Shown here: one piece after another, positions 36,894-48,432 of the stretch
Layout: the number at the start of each line of letters is the position of its first letter
Numbering within the stretch: position 1 is the first letter of the stretch
Origin: Siphonodentalium dalli
Lineage: Eukaryota > Mollusca > Scaphopoda > Gadilida > Siphonodentaliidae
Reading direction: 5' to 3'
Assembly: GCA_032622095.1 (NCBI GenBank)
Contig: CP136061.1
Coordinates: forward strand, 125,254,754 to 125,318,753
Length of the DNA: 64,000 nucleotides
Position numbers and translations under genes: made by a program
The notes under the pieces: generated by a model
Databases searched by the model: none
Told to the model about the DNA's origin: nothing
Seen by the model: only the letters and a program-made list of their open reading frames with translations

Positions 36894-38222
36894 CTAGCAG
36901 GTTAGCCCGCCACCGGCGGCTTGTCCGAAACATGACATTTTTTTATATTTTTGTTTTTAATTTTTAGCTCCACGCGTTTCAATAAGAAAAATTTGTACCC
37001 GGTAGCTCCACCTGTTTCCGAGATCTGGTCTGCGCATGCGCGAAGCTGGCGTCGCACGGGCTCGGCGACCCGATAAAATTTGTACACGGCGCAAGATACA
37101 TTCACATAGCAAATTTCAAGTCGATAGCTCCACCCGTTTCCTAGATCTCGTGTGCGCATGCGCTGCACGGGCGTCGCACGGGCTCGGCGACCCGATAAAA
37201 TTTGTACCCGGCGCAAGATACATTCACATAGCAAATTTCAAGTCGATAGCTCCACCCGTTTCCGATATCTCGTCTGCGCATGCACTGCACGGGCGTCGCA
37301 CGGGCTCGCCAATACGACAGCGACGACCACCTGGTCAAACTACACTCACGTACCAAGTTTCGTCCCGATCGGTCGAGGTGTTGGTATCTGATGCAAAAGA
37401 CGAAATTGTGAGTGTTGGTCAATAGTCCCCGCCGTGAACCTCATCGTCGCAAAGAGCGGACAGTCAATTAACCCCGTTGTGAACCTCAATCACCAACGCG
37501 ACGTAAACATGTGTCGCGTTCTAAAAATAGGAAAGCACTTTCTCTCTGCATAATTCTGCAGATGCTAATAACGTTGCTCCCCGTAGGTAGCAATATCGTT
37601 GTTGTTGATATTTACGGCTTGGGGGCTATTTTCTTATTTAGCAAGTTTGAGCTCAATCGGTTCGAGTCTATAAAGGACACACTCATATATATGACACTTC
37701 CCGTGGGTAGCAAGTTTGAGCTCAATCGGCATTCCCTGGAATTTCCCGTAGATTGGCAGATTCCAGTAGCTTTATAACGGTATATCTGGGGAGAAATCTG
37801 ATGCTATATTCGTGATTATCTGTGATGATTTCGGTATATAATAATATACTGTAAAAACAAAGCGCGCCATCCGTGCTCGCAGGGTTGGTCAGAAACAAAT
37901 GTTTTTTAAATTTAATGTATGTTCCGTATATCTCTCTGCAGATGCAAATAACGTTGAATGGGAAACAGACGCTCTTTATAGAGATGCGTCAAAAACAAAC
38001 GCTCATTAAATAATCACTTGATTAACCCACGCCGTGCCTTTGCGGTAATTTGAGATTGGAGAACGGGTGCTCTGAGCTTCTCTAAACCACGACCACGGTC
38101 GTGTCGGGGGATTTGACACTTACTTAGGAAGTTTGAGCTCAATCTGTACACGCGTTTTGGATTCTATGAAGTACATACATACATATATACGAAGTCTCAA
38201 AATATATAGTATAGAAGATAGA
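36894..38222 (-). mobile_element. Non-autonomous Helitron with internal 122-bp satellite, array unit 4
   Basis: The 3' end reads CCTGCTAG with a different hairpin (gccCGCCACCGGCGGc). It holds three 122-bp tandem units (37001-37370), several 'gtagcaagtttgagctcaatcgg' words at 37640 and 37705, and a 5' end whose inner part (aagtctcaaaatatatagta) matches unit 3, followed by about 13 extra bases up to TC at 38222. Confidence 0.75.
37001..37370. repeat. 122-bp satellite, three units
   Basis: The unit starts at ATAGCTCCACCCGTTTCC and includes TGCGCATGCGC, GTCGCACGGGCTCGGCGACC, and ACATTCACATAGCAAATTTC. Period exactly 122 (37002, 37124, 37246). The same unit forms four copies in array unit 6. Confidence 0.9.
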
Positions 38223-39331
38223 CTAGAATGTGACCCGACTTCGTCCGGGCTTTGACCTTGAATTGACCATTTTGAAGGTCAAGGTCAGGTGGGGTCAAAC
38301 ACCAACACCCCAAAAATGGTGGACATCGGCCCAGCGGATACCGGGAAATCGGCCCAGCGGATACCGAGATACCCTATGCATCAAATTTCGTCCGTAAAAA
38401 TCCGCCAGTTTAACCCGATTTGATTTCCACTCAAGTATATAAACGCGCCTCATATACACACGCTCATTAATTATCAAGTTTCAAGATAAATTACCATCGG
38501 TGCCCGAGATATCGCCAAGGCGTCTGAAATAGTCAAATGCATCGGCCGGTTAACCTCTTCGCTGCTATGACGTCCGTAACTATTACGGACGTAAAAGTGC
38601 ACGCCGTGTGCTATATGGTCCGTAGGTACTACGGACCTACTTCAGCACACTAGAAGTAGGCCATTATACTTAACTGGAACTCAGAGATTGGTGCATCGGA
38701 ATAACTGTATCTCCAAGTTTCTAACAGTGTATGATGTTCTACGATTGTGAACGATAATAGCCTTTCAACCGAGTCAGTTTTATAGTTCTTGTGGTATTCC
38801 CGTTATAGTTTCCCATTGGAAAATGGCAATAACGTCAACAGCCCAGCACACGACGTCATAACGTCATTTAGCAGCGAAGAGGTTAAGCGTTAACGTGATC
38901 TAACGTTATGACATCTAACGACGTCATAGAAGTTACGCATTGTTTTTATCCTGATGGAAGATAGTACCACTTCTTCTTGATAATTGAGTCATATAACTAA
39001 AACGGATACATACGCATTATATATCGTTGGAAAGAGGAAACACGAAAGATTCCCACAGTGTCATTATTATGACTGGCATTTTATTATTCGCGCTGTTTCG
39101 AATCGATTTGTAAGCACCGAACTCGAATGAAAGTCCCGTAACACAGCATAGAAACAGATTTGACCTCGGCACGTGAAAAGTTGACCTCGGATCTGAAAAT
39201 TAATAGGCCTATGCCCGTTCCCGGTCGAAAATACCACCACATACCAAGTTTCATCGAAATCGGCTCGGTCGTTTTCGAGTTCATCGCGAACACACACACA
39301 GACAGACAGATCTTCCAAAATATATAATAGA
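38223..39331 (-). mobile_element. Non-autonomous Helitron, array unit 5, carrying a nested MITE
   Basis: 3' end CACATTCTAG with the same gaagtcggg hairpin as units 1-3, 5' end TCTATTATATATTTTGGAAG on the minus strand. A TTAA MITE (38550-38886) interrupts it. Confidence 0.8.
38550..38886. mobile_element. TTAA MITE (337 bp) nested in a Helitron
   Basis: Ends are perfect 18-bp inverted repeats TTAACCTCTTCGCTGCTA at 38550 and its complement ending at 38886, with TTAA as the target site. Subterminal palindromes are GACGTCCGTAaCTATTACGGACGT (about 38570-38594) and GGTCCGTAGGTACTACGGACC (about 38617-38637). TTAA plus a CC start fits piggyBac-type ends. It is non-coding. Confidence 0.88.
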
Positions 39332-40019
39332 CTAGCCGATGAGCCCGACGTTGTCCGGGCTATTCAAAAACCAAATTTCAAGTCGATAGCTCTACCCAGC
39401 CCGACGTTGTCCGGGCTATTCAAAAACCAAATTTCAAGTCGATAGCTCTACCCGTTTCCGAGATCTGGTCTGCGCATGCGCGAAGCTGGCGTCGCACGGG
39501 CTCGGCGACCCGATAAAAATCGTGTCCGGGGCAAGATACATTCACATAGCAAATTTCAAGTCGATAGCTCCACCCGTTTCCGAGATCTCGTCTGCGCATG
39601 CGCGAAGCAGGCGTCGCACGGGCTCGGCGACCCGATAAAATTCGTATCCGGGGCGAGATACATTCACATACCAAATGTCAAGTCGATAGCTCCACCCGTT
39701 TCCGATATCTCGTCTGCGCATGCGCGAAGCTGGCGTCGCACGGGCTCGGCGACCGGATAAAATTCGTATCCGGGGCAAGATACATTCACATACCAAATTT
39801 CAAGTCGATAGCTCCACCCGTTTCCGAGATCTCGTCTGCGCATGCGCGAATCGGGCGCCGCACGGGCTCGCCAATACGACAACGACGACCGCCTGGTCAA
39901 ACTACACACACGTACCAAGTTTCGTCCCGATCGGTCGAGAATCGTAGATTTGTATAAATGACATACAGACAGACATACAGACAGACAGACAAACAGAGGT
40001 CTTCAAAATATGTATGAGA
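39332..40019 (-). mobile_element. Non-autonomous Helitron with 122-bp satellite, array unit 6
   Basis: 3' end CGGCTAG preceded by a hairpin (agcccGgacaaCgtCgggct type), four 122-bp satellite units, then a (CAGA)n stretch and the 5' end TCTCATACATATTTTGAAGA at 40019. The next base is T (40020), so with A at 31198 the whole six-unit array sits in one AT dinucleotide. Confidence 0.85.
39441..39920. repeat. 122-bp satellite, four units
   Basis: GATAGCTC(C/T)ACCCGTTTCC recurs at 39441, 39563, 39685 and 39807, a 122-bp period. A partial extra start lies at 39384 in a short duplication of the element end. Units differ from those in array unit 4 at a minority of positions. Confidence 0.9.
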
Positions 40020-40848
40020 TATTTACTATCCGGGTGGGAACCTCTTTGCATGCATTTTATGGTGTAAAGTATCGCATTCCCTACAGTAGCCAAATAATGT
40101 GCATTCTGTGGTGTTTTGTGAGTGGGTATATAACGAAATCTTTAGAATACCATTTATTACTACTTTATAAGCAAATTCATTGAATTTAGTCTAAAGTGTG
40201 CAACATTGTGAGAGATAAACTATAAAATGTGTGTACACCACTGTTAACTGCAATATGAGTATTGTCAGCATGAATGTAACAACAACACTGTTTGCCACAC
40301 GTTAGCCATCAAACATATGACAGGTTTGATCGTACATTCATTTCTTAAATAATGCCCATACATGTATACTTGGGAACAATGTGGATCGCTTAACATGTGC
40401 AACGGGTTGCATTTTGCGGCGTATTGCCTGACACTTTGCCAGGAAAATCATCATTAACGAAGCTTCAGTCGCCGGTGACTATTATTCCATTCCCATTATC
40501 TAGCATAACTTCAAGACAGAGTTCAGTCCCCTAGTAACAGTGATCTGACCACTGCCATCACGTATATACAGACTGTGGTGATATTCTTTTTTATTCAAGA
40601 CGTTTGTCGGTAACAATTCGTTTTTATTTGATCCGGATAATTTCCAAATGTATATGTACTGTTCAGTTTCTCAGAATACTGCAGAATGTAACCGGCGGCA
40701 AAAGTCAAAATAAAAAAGTAAGATTATTCCCTACATTCTCTACACGTGGTGGCAGTGGTCAGACCAGCGTATACGCTAGGGAACTGAACACGTATGGAGT
40801 GTGAATCTACCATAGACATATTTAAAAATGTCCCGATCCCATCCGATG

Positions 40849-40951
40849 CACAGGTCCCCATAACAAAAATTGACCCCACCCCCAATAATACTTAATACTG
40901 TAGATTAAGTATTATTGGGGGTGCGGCCAATTTTTTTTCTGGGGACCTGTG
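40849..40951. mobile_element. hAT-like hairpin MITE (103 bp) with 8-bp target duplication
   Basis: ATCCGATG at 40841-40848 is repeated at 40952-40959. Between them is an almost perfect palindrome, CACAGGTCCCCA...TGGGGACCTGTG. Its inner arms CACCCCCAATAATACTTAAT and ATTAAGTATTATTGGGGGTG face a loop near 40900. An 8-bp duplication with CA-starting TIRs fits hAT mobilisation. Confidence 0.9.
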
Positions 40952-41354
40952 ATCCGATGTAGCTAATATACGTGTATCACACAATGAGCAGCAAAGTGGC
41001 AAACCCCATAAACGGAGATTGGACTAATGGATCATAGAATATTCAAAATATCACCGACCATTCCACATTGAGACTAGTCAGCATTATATAATCGGATGCA
41101 ATGCCGCTCTTGCTCTGTGGATCATCAATACATGTTCGCTTTATCGCCGCCGTCTATACGTATCATCTATCTTTCGGAGAAATAATAATCAAACAGCGAG
41201 TGGCGTGTAATTTTCGGTTGCGAACCTCTTGATAACAATAAGTCGACGGGTCGATAAGGGCGCCTCGACTCTGAAGATAAATCATAGTTTTTGTATACAG
41301 ACCCATAGCAATCTCCCCGTGATTGATACTCAGAAAGACACTCACCACCTCAGC

Positions 41355-41384
41355 CGATCGTAAAACGCGCTTGCTTTACGATCG
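41355..41384. repeat. 10-bp hairpin
   Basis: CGATCGTAAA at 41355-41364 and its exact complement at 41375-41384 enclose a 10-nt loop. No function is suggested by context. Confidence 0.5.
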
Positions 41385-41687
41385 CTTTCCAATCATTGGC
41401 TCGTAAAAGGTGCTGCGGCGTTGATACTTCTCAAATCCCAGGGATATAAATCGCAATGCATTTGGTCGTTCTCGTCACCCTTTCTCTGTTTCCCTTTAAT
41501 TGGATCAACAGAAACGGTCATGTGTGAACATGAATATAACTTGACTTTCGTGGAGTTAAAGAAACGCTCACATGCATGGTCAGCTTGTTGTCTTGAAAAT
41601 AAGCTCATTTTGAACGTATTACAGAAACACAAATAAACCGGCATTTTTTGTACGATCTACATGAACCCAGATAGACATCATATTTAC

Positions 41688-41815
41688 GCTCTTATGTGTT
41701 TTCATTGCGACCCGCGTCATAAAACGGAATAACGGATATAAGTCCCCTGTGGCTTATTTCAGAACCAAATAAGTCCAATATTAACCTATCTGCACAGTGA
41801 TATGTTGGCATGGGA
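41688..41815 (+). repeat. Repeat family R, partial copy 2
   Basis: It carries 'acgctcttatgtgttttcattgcgacccgcgtcataaaacggaataacggatata' and 'gcttatttcagaa-caaata', matching the second half of the other copies. The first half is missing. Confidence 0.65.
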
Positions 41816-42269
41816 TATCCGCCTTGAATAACTTTTGGGAGTTTTATTAAGATCGTTATGTGTCACAGATAATTTTGGTGACAGGATATTCACATCTGAT
41901 GTGAAATTAGGTCGCGTAAGAACATGGCAACATTCGACATCGTCAAGACAACGAAACACGGCATTGTAACTTTCTTCACATAAAAGTTATTTTAAATTGT
42001 TTGTTTTTATGGAGAGAGTTTTTTCCTGTGATTATGGAATTTTATTAATTTATAAAGTCCATATCGAACAATGGTTCTCACTCACAATGCAGTCGATATG
42101 TCACTTACTTCAGGATAGCTATTTTAATCAATTGACAGAAGTTTCATTCAAGTTCGGTTACATGGTATACATGCCCGAAGGGCGAAGGTTGAAGCACACA
42201 TTAGGATACAATATCGTATGCACAATCTGTAATCGTGGTCCTTTCAGAATGACCCTTGATTGTTTCCAG

Positions 42270-42408
42270 GTTGTAGCTAACTATTTTGGCAACAAGAAGA
42301 AGTACGAACCAGTGGCAGGAATGCATATTCATTGGGCGGGGGATAGGACATCCCCTCCCCCTGATACCCCACTGTGCGGCTTTGACGGTTCAAAATGCCC
42401 ACCAGATA
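42270..42408 (+). CDS. Receptor guanylyl cyclase, juxtamembrane extracellular exon
   Basis: A 139-bp internal exon: acceptor TGTTTCCAG ending at 42269, donor GTAAGT at 42409. It reads in phase 0, matching the phase-0 end of 30612-30703, as VVANYFGNKKKYEPVAGMHI, followed by HWAGDRTSPPPDTPLCGFDG and SKCPPD, and ends in phase 1. Family members have 'n.ngt...l.pv.gr.i.Wp.g.pPpDiPkCGFdg..C' here. The tryptophan, the PPPD.P run and the two cysteines that form the membrane-proximal disulfide are all present. An ATG frame running into it from 41997 is intron read-through. Confidence 0.93.
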
Positions 42409-43975
42409 GTAAGTAACTTGTATATTTATTAATATGATGTTGTCATGAGGTGGATACCCCAGTTTCTCATAATTTACTTCCGATTAAAATGCACACACCG
42501 AAGATACAAGTACAACTCTAACGATTGTTACATCGAAAGTTAATCATTTCGTTCTCAATTCAAGAAATCTTTCTATCCGAAAACAATCGAAGTTTGGAAC
42601 TGCATGGCAAATTGCATCAAAATCAAAACGTATGAGGCTTTCAAATAAATAATTCTCCTCAAGAGAAAAATGTCATCACATGTATATATTGGTGACCGAC
42701 AAACAAATATCATACTGTCGAATTAGAAATAAGAGTAGTAATCTAAATCATTACTAAGTTGAATACAACATTGGTGATAACCCCACGTGTACCTGTATAA
42801 GACGTATGGAAGATGCAGAACACTTTTTCATGTATTGAAATATTTATTCACAACAACGCACAAAACTGACAGATGTTATGCGCTCCTGTCGAGTCGTGTC
42901 TTTCGAAGCTCTTTTAAAAGGAGATCTAACTTTAACCATCAACTAGAATTGCATTCTGACAGAAACAGCTTTAAAATTCATAAAATCTTTTGGACGATTT
43001 GCGACGTTCAACTAATGAACTCATGTAAACACAAAATCGGAACTCTTTGCCATAAACCTATATGTTGCCCTCAATACGATTTTTTATTACTCACACGACC
43101 CGGGATGCAAACTTCCCCAGATACAGGAATCAGCATGTATCACAAATCCGCTCTTATCGAGGTTCAGTGCAACTTACTCATTAGTCTTCCCCTCCCTCCC
43201 ACCCCAGATTTAGAATATACTTTCGATAACACCCCTCAAGCAATAACCGTTGTATTCACGTACTCTCCACATATTGTTCCCGCCCTATATACCAAAACCT
43301 TATATGAATCAAAAATAAATTGTTATATTCATGTGTTTGTTCATCATCTGTAGGGAGCGGATGTCCATGTAAGTTTTACAGAACTTGTCCATCAATCTCT
43401 TATATGTAATGTATTATTTATACATATTTATAATTAAAATATGTTTAAATAAAACAAATTAATTTTCAATAATAAAATGCAAAATGGGATTATTTTGATA
43501 GTTGAGTTTTCCGGCGAATATTGTGTGTATGACCAAATCCAAAACATCAACAAGTATCGATGCTGTTCTTAGTTTCATTATTAATAAACGTAGTAGTGCT
43601 AATGCCAGATATGACATCTATAAGTACCCTCCGTTTTATCATATTTAAGAACCACATACATCTATAGTACCAAGTTAGAAAAAATCGACTACTTTGAGGC
43701 GTATTGTCTTTGACATTTCCACAGATAAAAGGAGCTTACTGTCAGTGACGATAATCCAACATATGGCGGTGTACCAGAAAGTTGAAACGTTTGTCCCACT
43801 ACTATGTGGCGTTCCGAACGCGGCAAAAGAGCTATCCACACCACATGGTCTGCTCAATTAACATTGAACAATTGTACCAAAATCGGTAGACAAAGTCATC
43901 GGCTAAGCTGTAGCATTTGTGAATGTAAAATGTGATACCCACATGATGTAGTTGTAAGGCAGGATAGTCTTGCCA
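42409..43975. other. Intron 3 start, no supported gene
   Basis: The stretch includes a 188-codon open frame at 42787-43353 (+) with no domain I recognise, no signal or membrane segment of note, and an unremarkable composition. An AT-rich block follows at 43400-43500. Confidence 0.45.
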
Positions 43976-44477
43976 TTAAAGACACGGTTGGCCTTGGCGG
44001 TGGGTATCCTGTGAAAATATCTCCACCCGTCAAAAACCGCCACAAACAGAAAGAACATCAAAATGTAGATAGACTTTGTCCGTATACAAATAAGAAATAT
44101 CGCATAAACAGTATGTTATGGTCATATGTTTGACCATTGTTATGTAAACAAAAGCATAAAAAGTAACTTTTCTGCTGTTTGTTTATATTATGATGGTAAA
44201 CATAAAGAGCGTTATTTGTTGGTGAATACCTGATATGGAACTAATAAAGAGCGTTTATGCCATTTGTGTGTGATTAGCCAGTAGCATTGTGCTGTCTTCT
44301 GTAACACAATCAGGCTCTTGCTTAGGTAAAATATAGTTGGTCGTTATGATAACATGCTGTTTACGCGATGATCATGGTATATATGAACGGAACTGTATGC
44401 GTTTTAATGTTTTTCTGTTTACGGTGTTTGGAACAAATATGAATATTTTCGACAATTAAGGCCGCACGTGCCTTTAA
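43976..44477 (+). mobile_element. TTAA MITE family 1, copy B
   Basis: 502 bp from TTAAAGACACGGTTGGCCTT to CCGCACGTGCCTTTAA, nearly identical to copy A. The internal TAAAGAGCG words are conserved. Confidence 0.9.
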
Positions 44478-45577
44478 GGGTTCAAACGATATGATACAAC
44501 TGATATCCGTTTATAAATCCCCGCTTTTAACGACTGCATACAGAGGCGGGTTTTATGTTTCTATGCTCTTGTTTGGACATTTTAACTTGATGGCTCGCTA
44601 TTATCGAGATAATGTGCACACCGGAAACACACCGAGCTCTTAAGTATATCTGGAATTAACATTTTAATTGCAACTTGTGTTGGGTTTCGCCACTTTAACA
44701 AAGGTACCAAATCAATGCGGGGGTTGTATGTCAAAGTCGTTTAGTAACAGTAGTTGGGTAGAACTTTACAAACCATGTGCTTGTGAGCTGGCAGTTTTTA
44801 CATTCACCGATTCTGTTTCGAATTTTGTATGTAGTAACTGATTTCAGGTTTATTTTGCCGTGTGAAGTGATATTCATTATTGTGTTTTTTTTTACCTCTG
44901 GGTATTTTGAGGAGCGACGAGCACACCAACTGAATATTTAAACATCATTTATAGTCAAATCGATAGGCTACCAAGTTAGGTGTAAGTGTGTGCGTGCAGT
45001 AATCTTATATCATTGACCATTACATGGCAAGAAAGCTGACCTTGTACAATGTAATTTCACTTGATTTAAATTCGTGATTTTTGTAATATATACTTTGTCA
45101 ATTAATCAGATCTCCTCAATCTCCTAGGGTACGTTTTCACGGCATGTTTTGCAGTGCATTTCGTAGAAAACCACATGCATCTTTACCAAAGCTAACGACT
45201 TGAGAAGAAAATGTATGTAGTTACTCATGTAACGGTGCTGCTGAAATTTGCCTTCAATACCTGTATGGCAAATTTCGGTAGCATCGCTATACAGGTAGAA
45301 CTACGGAGATTTTACTTAGCGCGTAGTTAGCTGTCGTACAGAAGAACATTATGTGCATGCTTCGCTTTATATGCTGGTACCATATGGTTTTGTACAATGA
45401 AATGCATGCAAAAAATACCGCGGAGAGTAGCCAGTGTGTGGGCGTACCATGTTATATAATCAAATTACTATTCGTTTCCGTCGAATTATGATGCCCAAGG
45501 ATTTGACCCCAGCAAGGGTGAACGTTCGCCAAGTTGGTGAGCTGCTGAATGTTTTGGATCATGCCGAATGAAGGATT
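44478..45577. other. Intron 3 background
   Basis: There are no genes. An imperfect hairpin (gctgctgaaatttgcc ... ggcaaatttcggtagc) lies at about 45238-45284. Confidence 0.5.
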
Positions 45578-45695
45578 ACCCCACCACATCTACACATTTG
45601 CGATATCATAGCTACGTCTAAATCGCAGTATTGCTCACCCCACCACATCTACAACACTACGATATCATATATACGTTAAATCGCACAGTTCCTTA
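45578..45695. repeat. 59-bp tandem duplication
   Basis: The block accccaccacatctac...cgatatcat...tacgt-taaatcgca is present twice, starting at 45578 and 45637, with several substitutions. Confidence 0.8.
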
Positions 45696-45778
45696 TATAT
45701 TGTTGTTACACGTTGCACACGACTGTTAAATAGACTATATTATCTACCATCTCCGTATGTCTGTCCTCTCTAGTACTG

Positions 45779-46190
45779 TACGCAAGGACGTAGATAGAGG
45801 GTCCATGCTGAGGGTTTCCACCTTTAAGTATCCAACTGCACCTCACCTCTTGAACCAGACTACACCCCAAGTATGCAGAATGCCATTTGCACCCCGCCCC
45901 TTGAGTTAAAACTTTCCAACAAATCTTACACGGTAACTCCCGTCTCCCCCTAAGCTAGGACAATTTCCAACTAATGGCCTTTTCAGACGAAAATTTTGAC
46001 AAATAGTAGAAATTATGCTACTGTTGGTCTAAAACCATCAAATTGGCCACTAGTTGCTGGTTGGAAAATCAAACAATCAGAACAATTTCAACCTGTGGTG
46101 TAAACATTCACAAATAATGTTGCGTAAGCCATGAAATTTCCAACTGTTGAACTTATTGAACGCCCATGTCGATACGTCCCTGGAGCTGTG
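45779..46190 (-). repeat. Dispersed repeat, relative of 11985-12560
   Basis: On the minus strand it contains several 'gttggaaattt' words, ggggcggggtgcaaatgg and aaggtggaaaccct, ending ggaccctctatctacgtcc, in the same order as the repeat at 11985-12560. Confidence 0.45.
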
Positions 46191-46533
46191 GAGCACCATG
46201 TAGTCCAATTCATTTCTAAGTAGCTTATTCGCACTGGGACTTGATGACAAAATAAATGTCTATGTTGGCACGAGTTACATGTGTTGTATCAACGTCAACC
46301 AGCTCTGGTCTGAAGATCTATGGACATGGATTGAATCCTGACAAGACAAAAATACTTGTAATCTCTGCTGAGCAATTGACATTTAGTGGAAATGAGTAGC
46401 CGCATGCCGAAGCATAGCCCGACTCGTTTGTTAATAACAGAAAGGTTAACATTCTGAAATATTATATGTTATCACATATAATATCCTTCACGACGTATCA
46501 GTCTCATACGTGTATGTGGACGTTTGGTTGCAT

Positions 46534-47037
46534 TTAAAGGTACGGTTGGCCTTGGCGGTGGGTATCCTGTGAAAATATTTCCACCCGTCAAAAACCGCCA
46601 CAAACAGAAAGAACATCAAAATGTAGACAGACTTTGTCCGTATACAAATAAGAAATATCGCATAAACAGTATGTTATTGTCAAATGTTTGACCATTGTTA
46701 TGTAAACAAAAGCATAAAAAGTTACTTTTCTGGTGTTTGTTTATATTATGATGGTAAAAATAAAGAGCGTTCTTTGTTGGTGAATTCCTGATATGGAACT
46801 AATAAAGAGCGTTTATGCCATTTATGTGTGATTAGCCAGTAGCATTGTGCTGTCTTCTGTAACAGCTATCAGGCTCTTGCTTAGGTAAAATATAGTAGGT
46901 CTTTATGATAGCATGCTGTTTACGTGATGGTCATGGTATATATGAACGAAACTGTATGCGTTTTAATGTTTTTTCTGTTTACGGTGATTAGAACAAATAT
47001 GAATATTTTCGATAACTAAGGCCTCACGTGCCTTTAA
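46534..47037 (+). mobile_element. TTAA MITE family 1, copy C
   Basis: 504 bp from TTAAAGGTACGGTTGGCCTT to CCTCACGTGCCTTTAA. It is slightly more diverged than copies A and B and closer to copy E. Confidence 0.9.
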
Positions 47038-47713
47038 TAGGACTGTCCCAAGTCGGGATAGAACATAGGTAGCCATTCGAATATTCATCGGAGTAAGTTG
47101 TTTGCAGTTAGTTACTTTGGGATAAAGGTCACTTTCAACTGCTATAGTAATATCGTGACCTAAGATGAGACCTAAATCCAGGCTACATCATTTGTGTATT
47201 GCCCCAACTTCTAGAAGACTGATATTTCAGGCAGTGACGACCGTGGTCCTATCTGATTGTCATTAATGTTGCACAGGCCGACTGTTAACCACTGTCTAGA
47301 CTATCTATCATCTCCACGTGAGCTCTTCTATAATTCAATATAGCTCGACCGAAGACGGCTACTTCGGGTAGTGGCGACCGTGGTCCTGTTTGCTACTCCA
47401 TGATGTAAGATATAACAAGTCTTAAACTAATAACATGTGTCAAAGTTGAGAGGAATGAATGCAAGTAACCTTGAACATGTTGACATCGTTTATATTAGGG
47501 AAATTTGTCTGCGCTGGCGATGAGGGTTCAATATATCAATATCATGAACTTTATAAACTCGACAATGTCATCTGTTGGTGTTGACAGTTACTCGCCGATG
47601 GACCGTGGTTTGCCGCACATAGTCGACGAGTTTATCAGCCATTGAAATAACTGTTATTATCTCCGTCCCTATATAAAACTGTCAATTTCATAATATGGCT
47701 TTATTTGCTGAAA

Positions 47714-47746
47714 GCGACATTAAACCCCAAATCAATCAACCAATCT
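47714..47746 (+). repeat. Retroposon-like 3' tail: gcgacattaaacccc + (ATCA)n
   Basis: The short tail GCGACATTAAACCCC followed by AATCAATCAACCAATC looks like the 3' end of a LINE/SINE pair of a kind seen often in molluscan genomes (from memory, not searched). The body upstream (47150-47700) has two related blocks around gtg(a/g)cgaccgtggtcct at about 47237 and 47370, but no tRNA-like head was identified. Confidence 0.4.
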
Positions 47747-47844
47747 CGTTTTCACGAGATGTGTACCAATTAGGGTCCGCGCTCTCTCGACATTTCATGT
47801 TTTTCCCAAATTGTTTTCCAAATAAAAATATTGTTTGCCAACTT

Positions 47845-48065
47845 TTTTAGAGGTTGCTCAGGGGGGGGGGGGGGGCGTAAAAAAAACTTGCGAGACGTGG
47901 GGGTCTTTTTTTTACATTTCCATTTTTTTTTACACCCACCCACCCTTTCTTGCATTTTTTTTTCATAAAGTTTTAGACACCCACCCCAAAACAACAAAGC
48001 TTTATGTTGGTCCCCTCTGTAAAAATGACCAACCGCTCTGTATTGGTCCCTTCTTTGAAATAACA
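47845..48065 (-). repeat. Repeat family P (poly-C/poly-T rich), copy 1
   Basis: It has a 14-base G run at about 47862-47875 and T runs. On the minus strand it resembles the 3' portion of the repeats at 52255 and 54820 (gtctcgcaagtttttttacgcccccc). The Lys/Pro-rich frame read on the minus strand comes from these homopolymers. Confidence 0.5.
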
Positions 48066-48432
48066 AATTAAATGTTACTTCCTGTTAACAAACATGTGCA
48101 AAATTGAACTCTAAGCAATCAACAAAGGTAGAATATTATGTGATTATATTGGTAAATTTATAACCCAGCCTATTCATCTGTGTGAGTACAGTTGGTGTGA
48201 GTAGGTGAAAAATATGTTGAATCCCCTGGAATGACAACAAAAAATAACTAGGGTCAGTGTTAGGGCCTATAGTAGAATATCAACCAGCATCAACTAGTAG
48301 GCCTAGAGCCTATAGTAATACCAAAAAGGAAAATGTGCATATGAACCAGTGTACGAATTAGCTTTTATGTATGCCTGCATGACCACCGACCCGACCTCGC
48401 ATTACGACTTAGAACTAGGCCTAAAATAATGC

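Noticed and set aside
37036-37425. 129-codon Arg-rich frame and similar frames at 39476-39957
   Set aside because: They are translations of the 122-bp Helitron satellite in both orientations.
41997-42408. ATG frame running into the juxtamembrane exon
   Set aside because: The part before 42270 is intron read-through; the acceptor TTTCCAG at 42269 and phase agreement with the upstream exon show that the exon starts there.
42787-43353. 188-codon open frame just after the juxtamembrane exon
   Set aside because: No recognisable domain, no homolog in the window, no promoter or splice support; it lies in an intron and its length is not decisive in DNA of this composition.
43355-43370. Possible 15-bp micro-exon (CTGTAG before, GTAAGT after)
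   Set aside because: Including it between 42408 and 54220 would create an in-frame stop codon, while joining the two exons directly gives an uninterrupted frame into the transmembrane helix.
47862-47875. Long G run as a possible G-quadruplex regulatory site
   Set aside because: It belongs to repeat family P, which has C/G homopolymers in each copy, and its length may be unreliable in sequencing.
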